A DNA stretch of 64,000 bases, taken from positions 29,857-93,856 of the forward strand of contig NZ_CALPCQ010000007.1 in the NCBI RefSeq assembly GCF_943193025.1. Direction: 5' to 3'. The notes under the pieces are model-generated. The model saw nothing but the letters and a program-made list of their open reading frames with translations. It made no database searches and had not been told where the DNA came from. Below, piece after piece: positions 19,165-27,084 of this stretch. Position 1 is the stretch's first letter. The number at the start of each line of letters is the position of its first letter. The DNA is from Lactobacillus agrestimuris. Its GTDB lineage: Bacteria > Bacillota > Bacilli > Lactobacillales > Lactobacillaceae. Position numbers and translations under genes: made by a program.

Positions 19165-21094
19165 ATTCAAATTTATCTAATTCTTCAATTGCTTTTTCCC
19201 AATCACTATTTGCTTGATCAAGCTTATTCTGTACTTCAGTTAAATCTTCTTGTAAAGGACCTAGTTTTTCAAAAGAAGCAGCGATTTCTGGATTAGCCAT
19301 TTCAGTTTGAATTTTTTCTTCTTGTTTTTCTAATTCTTCGATTTTCTTTTCAGCGTTATCAATTGCTCTTTGTAATTTTCTCTTTTGTGAATCATGCTGT
19401 TTTTGTTCTTGGTAAGAAAGTTTTTGCTCGCTGACTTGTTTAACTGGTTCAGCTTCTTGAATATTATCTCCAGGTTGTCCAGGAGTTAAACCGGCCTCTT
19501 GCTTAGCTTTTTCATCAAGATAGTATGAATAGTTTCCTTCATAAATTTTGGCATGACCATCACGAACAGAAACAATCTTATTAGCTAATTGATTAATAAA
19601 GTAACGGTCGTGAGATACGAAAAGCAAGGTTCCGTCATAATCTTTTAAGGCCTTTTCAAGGACTTCTTTAGCTTCAATATCTAAGTGGTTAGTCGGTTCG
19701 TCCATTAATAAGAAGTTATCGTGTTCCAGTGAAAGAACAGTTAAGGTCAAACGAGCTTTTTGACCACCTGAAAGTTGTCCAACAGTCTTATCAATATCCT
19801 TTGCAGTAAAAAGAAAACTTGCTAAGATTGACCGAACGTCACGTTCAGGCATAGTCTTATGACGATCCCATACGGTATCAAGAACTGTTTGGCTCGGATC
19901 AAGTCTTTGCAGTTCTTGATCGTAATAACCAATATCAAGAGATGCACCATATTTAATACTGCCGGCTTTTGGTTTAAGCTGTTTCATCACAGTTTTTAGA
20001 AGAGTAGACTTACCAATTCCGTTTGGCCCAATGATCGCAACACGATCGCCCTTATTGATTTGGAAAGAGATATCCTCCACCATAGTCTTTTCAGGATAGC
20101 CAATTGATAGATCGTTTAAAATTAAAACTTCTTTTCCTGAAGGTCGTTCACTGTTGAAATGAATTTTAACCTTACTTTGGGACTTAGGTGGTTTAATTCG
20201 ATCTAACTTATCCAGCTTCTTTTGACGACTTTGTGCACGCTTAGTAGTTGATGCACGAACCAAGTTCTTTTGGATAAATTCCTCTTCTTTTTTGATTTCT
20301 TCTTGTTGCTTTTCATAAGCAGCCTCTTGTTGACGATCACGAAGTTCACGTTCAGCTTGGTATTGAGAATAATTTCCTTTGAACTGAGTTAATTTTCCAA
20401 ATTGTAATTCAAAAATTTGAGTTGCTAAATGATCTAAGAAATATTGGTCGTGAGATACTACTAAAATAGCACCATCATAATTCTTAAGAAAGCCTTCAAG
20501 CCAATCTAAAGTATCCATATCTAGATAGTTGGTCGGTTCGTCAAGAAGTAATAGAGGTGGCTTTTTAAGCAGTAATTTAACAAAAGCTAAACGGGTTTTT
20601 TCACCACCGGATAAACTACCGATTTTCTTCTGCCAAGTTTCTTCACCAAATTTGAACCCATTCAATATACTTTTGATATCAGATTGGTAAGTATAGCCAC
20701 CGTCTTGTTCAAAAGCAAACTGCATTTGGTCATAACGCTTAAGTAAATCTTGATCAGTTGGATTTTCGGCGATTTCTTCCTGCATAGCAGTTAATTTTTT
20801 ACCCCTATTAATTAAAGGAGCAAAGACATCTTCCATTTCATCCCAAATGCTTTTTTCTTCATTTAAAGCATTTTCCTGAGCGATATAACCAACATCGATT
20901 CCTTTATTGACAATAAATTCACCACGTGTAGCTTCTTGTTGGCCAGTCATAATTTTAAGCAGGGTGGTTTTACCAACTCCGTTTGCTCCAACTAAGCCGA
21001 TTCGTGCATTTGAATCTATTGAAAAGTTAACATTTTTAAATAAAGTATTGGCACCAAATTGTTGTTCTAAATCGTGCCCTTGTGCAATAATCAT
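19163..21094 (-). CDS. ABC-F family ATP-binding protein (YdiF-like)
   Basis: This soluble 643-residue protein has two ABC ATPase domains and no membrane segment. Domain 1 has GANGVGKT, the signature LSGGEKTRLAF and LLLLDEPTN; domain 2 has GPNGIGKS, LSGGQKARLTL and LLMDEPTNHLD. Between them lies the charged linker that defines ABC-F proteins, and a C-terminal coiled coil spans about residues 560-643. ABC-F proteins act on ribosomes as translation factors or antibiotic-protection factors; nothing here shows resistance. Its divergent position next to rex matches the ydiF-ydiH neighbourhood of Bacillus, so a housekeeping role is more likely. Confidence 0.88.
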   Translation of the reverse strand: MIIAQGHDLEQQFGANTLFKNVNFSIDSNARIGLVGANGVGKTTLLKIMTGQQEATRGEFIVNKGIDVGYIAQENALNEEKSIWDEMEDVFAPLINRGKKLTAMQEEIAENPTDQDLLKRYDQMQFAFEQDGGYTYQSDIKSILNGFKFGEETWQKKIGSLSGGEKTRLAFVKLLLKKPPLLLLDEPTNYLDMDTLDWLEGFLKNYDGAILVVSHDQYFLDHLATQIFELQFGKLTQFKGNYSQYQAERELRDRQQEAAYEKQQEEIKKEEEFIQKNLVRASTTKRAQSRQKKLDKLDRIKPPKSQSKVKIHFNSERPSGKEVLILNDLSIGYPEKTMVEDISFQINKGDRVAIIGPNGIGKSTLLKTVMKQLKPKAGSIKYGASLDIGYYDQELQRLDPSQTVLDTVWDRHKTMPERDVRSILASFLFTAKDIDKTVGQLSGGQKARLTLTVLSLEHDNFLLMDEPTNHLDIEAKEVLEKALKDYDGTLLFVSHDRYFINQLANKIVSVRDGHAKIYEGNYSYYLDEKAKQEAGLTPGQPGDNIQEAEPVKQVSEQKLSYQEQKQHDSQKRKLQRAIDNAEKKIEELEKQEEKIQTEMANPEIAASFEKLGPLQEDLTEVQNKLDQANSDWEKAIEELDKFE

Positions 21095-21196
21095 AATTTT
21101 TTCACCTAAAAATATTTTAACATACTGTATTTATAGTTTAAAAAACCAATTTATTGCAATTTTTAATGAAAATCAAGTCCTTTGTGAAAAAATTAC

Positions 21197-21252
21197 TTGC
21201 AAATAGCTTTATAATATAGTTATGATATATATACTTGCTTAAAGATTCACAA
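21197..21252 (+). promoter_or_regulatory. Putative rex promoter and Rex operator
   Basis: TTGCAA (21197-21202) and TATGAT (21221-21226) with an 18-nt spacer form a plausible promoter. Just downstream, 21235-21252 reads TTGCTTAAAGATTCACAA, whose right half TTCACAA matches the Rex consensus TTGTGAA-N4-TTCACAA perfectly while the left half keeps only TTG. A second half-site, TTGTGAA, lies at 21182-21188. The arrangement suggests Rex autoregulation, but the site is imperfect. Confidence 0.4.
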
Positions 21253-21281
21253 ACATCCGTAATATTGGGGGCATATGATTT

Positions 21282-21929
21282 ATGAATAAAATTAAGATAC
21301 CGAAGGCAACGGCCAAAAGATTGCCGCTTTATTATCGTTACTTATTAATATTAAGTGAGGAAGGTAAAGCAAAGGTTTCATCTACGGAATTAGCTGAAGC
21401 AGTTCAAGTAGATAGTGCATCAATTAGAAGAGATTTTTCATATTTTGGCGCCTTAGGTAAACGTGGATATGGATATGATGTTAAAAATTTGTTGATGTTC
21501 TTCAAGAAAATTTTAAACCAAGATACATTAACTAATGTGGCACTTGTTGGTGTAGGTAATTTAGGACGTGCGCTTTTGAACTACAACTTCAAGCGTAGTA
21601 ATAATATTAGAATTTCATGCGCTTTTGATATTAATAAAGAAATTACTGGTCGTATTCTTAGTGGTGTTCCGGTTTACGATATGGAAGAGCTCAAGAAGCA
21701 ATTAAGTGACCAACAAATTTCAATTGCAATTTTGACAGTTCCATCAAGCTCAGCTCAGCGAACAACTGATGAAATGGTTGAAGCTGGCATTAAGGGGATT
21801 TTGAACTTTACGCCGATTAGATTATCTGCACCATCAAGTGTACGTGTGCAAAACGTTGATTTGGCAACAGAATTGCAAACATTGATCTATTTCTTAGATT
21901 CAGATAAGGCGAAAGATGAAGAGTTATAA
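21282..21929 (+). CDS. rex: Redox-sensing transcriptional repressor Rex
   Basis: At 215 residues it has the two-domain Rex layout. An N-terminal winged helix (about 1-80) contains [22 protein letters not shown] and the KRGYGYDV loop. A Rossmann domain follows, with [16 protein letters not shown] for NAD(H) binding. Rex senses the NADH/NAD+ ratio and represses fermentation and redox genes when NADH is low. It is divergent from the ABC-F gene and followed by its own terminator, so it is probably monocistronic. Confidence 0.95.
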   Translation: MNKIKIPKATAKRLPLYYRYLLILSEEGKAKVSSTELAEAVQVDSASIRRDFSYFGALGKRGYGYDVKNLLMFFKKILNQDTLTNVALVGVGNLGRALLNYNFKRSNNIRISCAFDINKEITGRILSGVPVYDMEELKKQLSDQQISIAILTVPSSSAQRTTDEMVEAGIKGILNFTPIRLSAPSSVRVQNVDLATELQTLIYFLDSDKAKDEEL

Positions 21930-21933
21930 TTAT

Positions 21934-21962
21934 AAGCGACTACATTAAGTAGTCGCTTTTTT
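21934..21962 (+). terminator. Terminator after rex
   Basis: AAGCGACTAC and GTAGTCGCTT form a perfect 10-bp stem with a 5-nt loop, followed by TTTTT. Confidence 0.9.
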
Positions 21963-22036
21963 ACCACTTAGAGTTAAAAATTTACCACTTGGTTATCTCA
22001 GATAGTTTTTAGTCGAAATTCTTGCTTTAATATAAT
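21960..22036 (+). promoter_or_regulatory. Direct-repeat LytTR-type boxes and promoter of the LytTR gene
   Basis: TTTACCACTT occurs twice, at 21960-21969 and 21981-21990, as an exact direct repeat with a 21-bp period, that is, two turns on one DNA face. A TATAAT -10 box lies at 22031-22036 with no good -35, as expected for an activator-dependent promoter. LytTR proteins typically bind 9-bp direct repeats about 21 bp apart, so this looks like an autoregulatory site for the gene that follows. The first repeat overlaps the T-tract of the rex terminator. Confidence 0.5.
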
Positions 22037-22060
22037 TAGGTTAAGAAAGGAGGAATAAGC

Positions 22061-22516
22061 TTGAAGGTTAAATTAGAAATTGATCCAGATCAAGAAGATT
22101 TAGAAGTAAAAATTTCTGCTCCTAAAATGACTGAAGAAGTTGAACGCTTATATCAGCTTTTAAAAAAAGAAAAGAAACTTGATCAAATTGAAGCATTTAA
22201 AGACAATATTTCTTACTATTTAAATTTAAGCGATATCCTCTTTTTCGAAACTGACAGTAAAGTGGTCATGGCACATACTAGGACTGATTCTTATCAAGTT
22301 AAATACAAGTTATATGAATTAGAAGACATTTTGGGTGGAGATTTCATGCGAGTTTCTAAATCTACTATTTTAAATTTGAAGCAAATATATGCTTTAACTA
22401 GATCAATCTCAAATTGTCAGATAAAGTTTCAGGATTCATATAAGACAGTATATGTTTCTAGACATTATTATCGCGAATTGCGTAATCGCTTAGAAGAAAG
22501 AAGACGACTATCATGA
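22061..22516 (+). CDS. LytTR-domain DNA-binding regulator without receiver domain
   Basis: The TTG start is supported by AAAGGAGG about 10 nt upstream. Of 151 residues, about 50-147 form a LytTR DNA-binding domain: ISYYLNLSDILFFETDSKVV, then the helical KLYELEDILGGDFMRVSKSTILNL and the closing VYVSRHYYRELRNRL. The N-terminal 50 residues are a short charged helical segment instead of a phosphorylatable receiver. Its last four bases overlap the start of the membrane protein downstream (ATGA overlap), so the two are translated together. The pair resembles the LytTR regulatory systems of streptococci (HdrRM, BrsRM), where the membrane partner restrains the regulator. That functional analogy is inference. 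Confidence 0.85.
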   Translation: MKVKLEIDPDQEDLEVKISAPKMTEEVERLYQLLKKEKKLDQIEAFKDNISYYLNLSDILFFETDSKVVMAHTRTDSYQVKYKLYELEDILGGDFMRVSKSTILNLKQIYALTRSISNCQIKFQDSYKTVYVSRHYYRELRNRLEERRRLS

Positions 22517-23253
22517 GAAATAAAGTATCTCGAGTATTTTGGGGCATATTTTTTATTGCCTGTGCTAGCTTTGTAGTTTTAAATCAAATGGGCATGTGGA
22601 CCTATAAATTAGGCTTTTGGTCTATTGTTGGAACCATCATTTTTTCACTTAGTTTAATTGATGGAATTATTAATCGCAGAATTACTGAATGGGTATTTTC
22701 AATTGCGTTCTTACTGATGATTTTTGCACAACCGTTGAAGATAACTAGATTAGTTCCTTGGACAATTTTATTTGCGGCAGTTTTAATTTCGATTGGGCTT
22801 TCAATTATCTTTCGCAATCGATTTCATACGATCGTTTATGCAAATAAAAAGATTAAGAACTTTAGGGAAAAAAGAGAAAATTTATCAAATAATATCTTTA
22901 CTGAGACGGTAAGTAATGACAACGGTGCGCATGTGGTAATTGATCAATCTTTATCAGATGCATCCCGCTATATTCATTCAAAAGAATTAGAAACAATCGC
23001 AGTTAATGCAAAAATGGGGGATATCAATATTTATCTTGATGATGCTGAAGCTCTGGGCGATGTTGTCACAATGACTTTAAATGTGACTATGACGGAGATT
23101 AATATCTATCTTCCTTCAACTTGGGGAATTGAAAACAACATCAATCCCATGATGTCATCCCTTGAAACTAAAGGATTATCTAATGGCGGTGGACCTAAGT
23201 TGATTATTCAGGGCAGAGCCAATATGAGTAGTGTAAATATTAATTATATCTAG
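22513..23253 (+). CDS. LiaF-like membrane protein, partner of the LytTR regulator
   Basis: The 246-residue protein has four N-terminal membrane segments (about residues 7-27, 34-52, 58-76 and 81-97), a basic cytoplasmic linker and a C-terminal beta-rich domain. The latter resembles LiaF / cell-wall-active antibiotic response proteins, with the alternating motif MGDINIYLDDAEAL and its echo MTEINIYLPSTWG. LiaF restrains an envelope-stress signalling system in Bacillus. The ATGA overlap with the LytTR gene suggests it controls that regulator directly, for example as a membrane inhibitor. No histidine kinase is adjacent. A terminator follows. Confidence 0.75.
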   Translation: MRNKVSRVFWGIFFIACASFVVLNQMGMWTYKLGFWSIVGTIIFSLSLIDGIINRRITEWVFSIAFLLMIFAQPLKITRLVPWTILFAAVLISIGLSIIFRNRFHTIVYANKKIKNFREKRENLSNNIFTETVSNDNGAHVVIDQSLSDASRYIHSKELETIAVNAKMGDINIYLDDAEALGDVVTMTLNVTMTEINIYLPSTWGIENNINPMMSSLETKGLSNGGGPKLIIQGRANMSSVNINYI

Positions 23254-23254
23254 G

Positions 23255-23287
23255 AAAGTAAAGCCGAATTTAGCGGCTTTACTTTTG
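23255..23287 (+). terminator. Terminator after the LytTR/LiaF-like pair
   Basis: AAAGTAAAGCCG pairs perfectly with CGGCTTTACTTT (12 bp) and is followed by a short T run. It separates this pair from the helveticin-like gene, which therefore needs its own promoter or readthrough. Confidence 0.85.
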
Positions 23288-23362
23288 TTTTATGCGTGTA
23301 AATCATTTAGAATGAAAATAGATTATGATTTTGAATGAGAAAATTAGAAAGCATGTTGAATT

Positions 23363-24346
23363 ATGATTAATAAAGATGTCAATGTTGAATTATTGTATGA
23401 ATTTGATAATTTGCATCATGTAGTCGTTCAGGCTTCGGATGTTGGTGAAAAATATGTTTATGCTTTGCAGCTACTTCATAAGCAAACAGATATTGTTGTT
23501 TATCGAGCAGTTCCTAGTGGTAAAGATGTAGTATTTGATGAAGATAATCCTATAGTTTATTTAACAGGCATGGCAGGAGGCCATACACAAACTTGGACTT
23601 ATGCAGGAAAAGAAAATCGCTGGTTTATTGGAACAAAGCCTAAGCAACATGGCAGTACCCTTTGGGATACCCAAATTGCACGAGTTAATTTAGCAGATGC
23701 CCCACTTCAATTTGATAGTAATACGCAAATACCGCGTTTATCGTATTTAAATCGTGCGGGATCTGGCTATGGAGATGGGAGTGTAGCTTATCCAGGGAAA
23801 GATTTAGAACGTTTGGAAGCTGCAGTTTCACCAGATTATAAGAAGTTTATGATTGCTAGCATTGACTTGAATCATACTGGACACTTTGCTTTATATAATT
23901 TGGATGAAGTAAATCAAGCTTTAGATGAAGCAGAGGCAAATGCTTTGGATGTGAATATTCAGAATTTACATTGTATTGGTGCTTTTAATATTCCTAACTT
24001 TAACACTAACTTAATTCCATCTGTCCAAGGTTATGATATCGATGAAGACAATAATGTCTATGTTTCATGTCAATTAGGACCTCAAAGAAACTTTTTAGGT
24101 TTTGCTAAAGAAGGTAAGCCTCGTCAAATTGTAAAAATTCCATGGGGATGTACAGATTCAGATAAGTGGGAAGTAGCTAACTTAGATGATGAACATGCGC
24201 TTAATGCCTTTGGTTATGTAACTGAATTTGAAAGTATTCAGGTTTTAGATCCTAATAATATCTATCTTACCGTAGCATATCATGAAAAAAGTGATTTAAC
24301 TACATTGAAGAACAGAGTATATAAAGTTCAAGGCTTTGGTAATTAA
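23363..24346 (+). CDS. Helveticin J-like class III bacteriocin homologue
   Basis: This 327-residue protein resembles helveticin J over its length. It has an N-terminal module with VVVQASDVGEKYVYALQLL, the hallmark AGGHTQTWTYAG followed by WFIGTKP (about residues 70-95), then QIARVNL and a C-terminal beta-propeller-like part ending NRVYKVQGFG. There is no signal peptide or double-glycine leader, as is usual for helveticin J. No immunity or export gene is adjacent. The ATG at 23363 is the first usable start, since an ATG at 23352 soon meets a stop; the ribosome site is weak. It could be a lysin-like antimicrobial or a domesticated homologue with another role. Confidence 0.75.
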   Translation: MINKDVNVELLYEFDNLHHVVVQASDVGEKYVYALQLLHKQTDIVVYRAVPSGKDVVFDEDNPIVYLTGMAGGHTQTWTYAGKENRWFIGTKPKQHGSTLWDTQIARVNLADAPLQFDSNTQIPRLSYLNRAGSGYGDGSVAYPGKDLERLEAAVSPDYKKFMIASIDLNHTGHFALYNLDEVNQALDEAEANALDVNIQNLHCIGAFNIPNFNTNLIPSVQGYDIDEDNNVYVSCQLGPQRNFLGFAKEGKPRQIVKIPWGCTDSDKWEVANLDDEHALNAFGYVTEFESIQVLDPNNIYLTVAYHEKSDLTTLKNRVYKVQGFGN

Positions 24347-24350
24347 AGCA

Positions 24351-24391
24351 AAAAGGAATGATTCATTTCAGTTTGAATCATTCCTTTTATT
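24351..24391. terminator. Bidirectional terminator between the helveticin-like gene and scrR
   Basis: AAAAGGAATGATTCA pairs with TGAATCATTCCTTTT around an 8-nt loop, with A and T tracts on opposite sides. It serves the two convergent genes. Confidence 0.88.
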
Positions 24392-25378
24392 TTATGCAGT
24401 TGTTTTGCTTTTAATTAATTTAACTGGGAATTTATAATGCATTTGACTGAGCTTTTTACTTGGATTATCAATTCTTTCAAGCAAAAGTTTGACTAGTAAA
24501 GCTGCCATTTCTGAGATTGGTTGAGCAATAGTTGAAAGTTCGGAATGGTAAGTTTGAATTTCATCTGTACCATCAAATCCGATTACTTTAAGGTCTTTTG
24601 GAATATCGATGTCCATCTTTTTTGCTTCTTGGATGAGCAAGATTGCAGTTAAGTCATCTGTACAGACAACACCATCGGGATGATCATCGGCCAACATTTG
24701 GTGAATGGTCATATTTTTTAAAAGTGGGGAATCGCCGAAGGAAACAGAGCAAATGTGAGATTCCATATTTGCCTCCTTAATGGTATCTAAGTAGGCCTTT
24801 AATCGATCATCGGTTGGATTACCTTTAGTCTGTTTATTTCCCAGGAAATAAATATTTTTACAGCCGGCCTGAATTAAATCTCGAACTGCAAGTTTAATTC
24901 CTTGATAATTATCACAACTGACGATCGGTACATTATCAGATAGCCTTCGATCGAATGAGACAATCGGTAAACCAAGTTGTCGATATTCATCGATTCCGAG
25001 ATTGTGTGCACCTGCAATGATTCCATCAACTTGATTTGCTAAGAGCATCTTGATATATTCACGCTCTTTTTCTTTATCTTTTCCAGCATTACATAAGATT
25101 ATTTTGTAACCTTGTGCAAACAAGCAATTTTCAATTTCCTGAATAAGTTGAGCAAAGAGTGGATTGGTTATGCTTGGAAATATCACACCAATTAGATGCA
25201 TCTTCTTTCCATGAAGTGAGCGGGCAAGCGAATTGGGCTGATAATTCAATTCTTTCATCGCTTTGAAGACATTTTGCTTAGTCTTTTCACTTAAATAGCC
25301 ATGATTATTAATTACTCTTGAAACAGTGGTGACAGAAACACCCGCTTTTTTTGCGACATCAATAAGTTTTGCGACCAT
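24392..25378 (-). CDS. scrR: LacI-family sucrose operon repressor (ScrR-like)
   Basis: The 328-residue regulator has a LacI-type helix-turn-helix at the N terminus (IDVAKKAGVSVTTVSRVINN) and the hinge LNYQPNSLARSL, followed by a periplasmic-binding-protein-like sensor domain (about 60-328). Its gene lies 11 nt after scrB on the same strand and a sucrose PTS permease is divergent, so a role as sucrose/fructose-responsive repressor of these genes is likely. AGAGGAA precedes the start. Two near-identical 16-bp sites in the scrB-scrA gap are its probable operators. The effector is inferred from context. Confidence 0.85.
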   Translation of the reverse strand: MVAKLIDVAKKAGVSVTTVSRVINNHGYLSEKTKQNVFKAMKELNYQPNSLARSLHGKKMHLIGVIFPSITNPLFAQLIQEIENCLFAQGYKIILCNAGKDKEKEREYIKMLLANQVDGIIAGAHNLGIDEYRQLGLPIVSFDRRLSDNVPIVSCDNYQGIKLAVRDLIQAGCKNIYFLGNKQTKGNPTDDRLKAYLDTIKEANMESHICSVSFGDSPLLKNMTIHQMLADDHPDGVVCTDDLTAILLIQEAKKMDIDIPKDLKVIGFDGTDEIQTYHSELSTIAQPISEMAALLVKLLLERIDNPSKKLSQMHYKFPVKLIKSKTTA

Positions 25379-25389
25379 AAATTCCTCTT

Positions 25390-26847
25390 TTATAAGATTG
25401 TTTGCATATCCCAGATTTTTCCAGAATATTTAATTTCCTTGTCGAAGCTAATCCTATGATTATTAGGATTATTAAAGAATCTACCTGTTAAGACAGCTTC
25501 ACCATTGTTAACGAATACTTCAATTACTGAATGATCAACGAAGATATCTAGTGACAAATCACTATTTGGAGCAAGCTTTACACTTCTGGTTGTACCATAG
25601 TCAGTTGCTACTTCTAGATCACAGTTTGAACGATCAAGAGTAAGTTTACCATTTTTGGTATCGAAGTTAATTAACAAGCTGTGTTTAAGTTCATTACTTG
25701 CAGCTAATCTTAAATTTCCGATTTGTTCTGCTTTAATGTTTAACTTAAGTTCGTATTGATTGCTAGAATCAAGTTCTAATTTTGAATTAGTTAATTCTTT
25801 TTCATTAATATGTAAAGATTCCATTGCTGTAACAGGCGTTTGAATCAATTTACCGTCTTTAATTGATAATTCTTTTACTTGGCTCAAGCAATTTGCCCAA
25901 TTTTCTTTATCAGTTGGATAAGTAAGATCAGGAAGTCCAACCCAACTTATTGAATAGGCCCTGCCATCGGGTGCATTGAAGGCTTGACTGGCATAAACAT
26001 CAAATCCTTCATCAAAGTTTCTGAGCTTAGATGGATTAATTAATTCACAGTTATCGAGATCAATGTCGTCACCAATGACATACATATTCGGATAAATGTT
26101 GTCATAATCTGCAACTGACTTGTCTAATCCTTGAGGACAGAAGATTAAAACAGGTTTTTCATCAACAAAAATTAAATTTGGACATTCGATCATGTAGCCC
26201 ATGTCGTCATCTGAAAAGTGAAGGAAGCCTAATTCTTCCCAATTTTTTAAATCATTTGAGCGCCAAATATCAATGTGACCATGTTGATTTTCTTTATCTT
26301 GAGCGCCAATGATTGCATAGTAGTGACCATTTCTTTCAATTATTTGTGGGTCACGGAAATGCTCAGTGATATGGTCAGGATTTCTAAATAGGATGGTCTT
26401 ATCTTTTACCTTGCCATCTTGGTCCATCCAAGCACCAACTTGATAAGGGATACGCTCCCAATCTTCAGTACGGTGATTACCGGTATACATAAGGAAGAGT
26501 TTGCCGTCAATTTCTTTAGCACTTCCTGAATATGCTCCGTGAGAATCAGCTTTACAGTCCGGTTCAACAGCTAAACCAAGATTTTGCCAGTGAACTAAGT
26601 CTTTTGATTTAAAGTGGACCCATGATTTTAATCCATGAACTGGTCCAAATGGATATGATTGATAAAAAACATGATATTCACCATTAAAGTATGAAAATCC
26701 ATTAGGGTCATTAATTAATCCTGAGATAGGGCGCAAGTGGTAGTGCATTTGATATTGAGAGTTTGCTGCTTGAGCTTGCAAGTGAAGTAAAGTGTCAGCA
26801 TCCCAATCTTTATAAGGTAAGTATCTTTTTTCTCTTGTCCATTCCAT
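25390..26847 (-). CDS. scrB: Sucrose-6-phosphate hydrolase (GH32)
   Basis: The start is placed at the internal Met (26845-26847) because GGAGGG lies 8-9 nt upstream; the ATG six codons earlier overlaps that ribosome site. The 485-residue enzyme has the GH32 catalytic marks: nucleophile Asp in LINDPNG near residue 40, the stabilising FRDP block and the acid/base region MIECPNLIF. The C-terminal beta-sandwich ends with LDIFVDHSVIEVFVNNGE. It splits sucrose-6-phosphate into glucose-6-phosphate and fructose in the cytoplasm after uptake by ScrA. No fructokinase gene is nearby. Confidence 0.93.
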   Translation of the reverse strand: MEWTREKRYLPYKDWDADTLLHLQAQAANSQYQMHYHLRPISGLINDPNGFSYFNGEYHVFYQSYPFGPVHGLKSWVHFKSKDLVHWQNLGLAVEPDCKADSHGAYSGSAKEIDGKLFLMYTGNHRTEDWERIPYQVGAWMDQDGKVKDKTILFRNPDHITEHFRDPQIIERNGHYYAIIGAQDKENQHGHIDIWRSNDLKNWEELGFLHFSDDDMGYMIECPNLIFVDEKPVLIFCPQGLDKSVADYDNIYPNMYVIGDDIDLDNCELINPSKLRNFDEGFDVYASQAFNAPDGRAYSISWVGLPDLTYPTDKENWANCLSQVKELSIKDGKLIQTPVTAMESLHINEKELTNSKLELDSSNQYELKLNIKAEQIGNLRLAASNELKHSLLINFDTKNGKLTLDRSNCDLEVATDYGTTRSVKLAPNSDLSLDIFVDHSVIEVFVNNGEAVLTGRFFNNPNNHRISFDKEIKYSGKIWDMQTIL

Positions 26848-26864
26848 AGTATGATATCCCTCCA

Positions 26865-26878
26865 TGAAAGCGTTATCT
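26865..26878. promoter_or_regulatory. CcpA cre site in the scrB leader
   Basis: TGAAAGCGTTATCT fits the cre consensus TGWAARCGYTWNCW at all positions. It lies downstream of the scrB promoter, within the probable 5' leader, where bound CcpA would block transcription. Confidence 0.6.
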
Positions 26879-26890
26879 ATTTACATGATT

Positions 26891-26929
26891 ATTGTAATTA
26901 ACATGTCAAAATATGTCAAACGTTTATCA
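26891..26929 (-). promoter_or_regulatory. scrB promoter with embedded ScrR-type operator
   Basis: Read on the minus strand, TTGACA (26914-26919) and TACAAT (26891-26896) have a 17-nt spacer. The -35 hexamer is the 3' end of the 16-bp site TGATAAACGTTTGACA (26914-26929), which matches the scrA operator at 15 of 16 positions in the same orientation relative to its own gene. Its CG-centred AAACGTTT core is typical of LacI/ScrR operators. Confidence 0.65.
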
Positions 26930-26992
26930 TATTGTTAAATGATCATTTTATGGAAAGATTAGCTCGTATGCAAAACTTTTTAAATATTTTTG

Positions 26993-27034
26993 TGATAAAC
27001 GATTGACATATTATAAGAATACGCTATCATAGTT
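26993..27034 (+). promoter_or_regulatory. scrA promoter with embedded ScrR-type operator
   Basis: The site TGATAAACGATTGACA (26993-27008) ends in the -35 hexamer TTGACA (27003-27008). A -10 TATCAT follows after 16 nt (27025-27030). This is the mirror image of the scrB side, with operator centres about 79 bp apart. Confidence 0.65.
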
Positions 27035-27045
27035 ATTGAGAAAAA

Positions 27046-27059
27046 GTTAAGCGGTTACA
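27046..27059. promoter_or_regulatory. Weak cre-like site upstream of scrA
   Basis: GTTAAGCGGTTACA matches 11 of 14 cre positions and lies between the scrA -10 box and the ribosome site AGGGAGG. It is a plausible but imperfect CcpA target. Confidence 0.35.
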
Positions 27060-27084
27060 AAAAGCTGCTAAAGGGAGGATATAT

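Noticed and set aside
20907..21206. Plus-strand open frame opposite the ABC-F 5' end
   Set aside because: It mirrors the Walker A region of the minus-strand gene and lacks a ribosome site.
23288..23362. LytTR-type repeat upstream of the helveticin-like gene
   Set aside because: TTTACCACTT or a close 21-bp-spaced pair is not present there. The AATCATTTAG-like words are too weak to claim a site.
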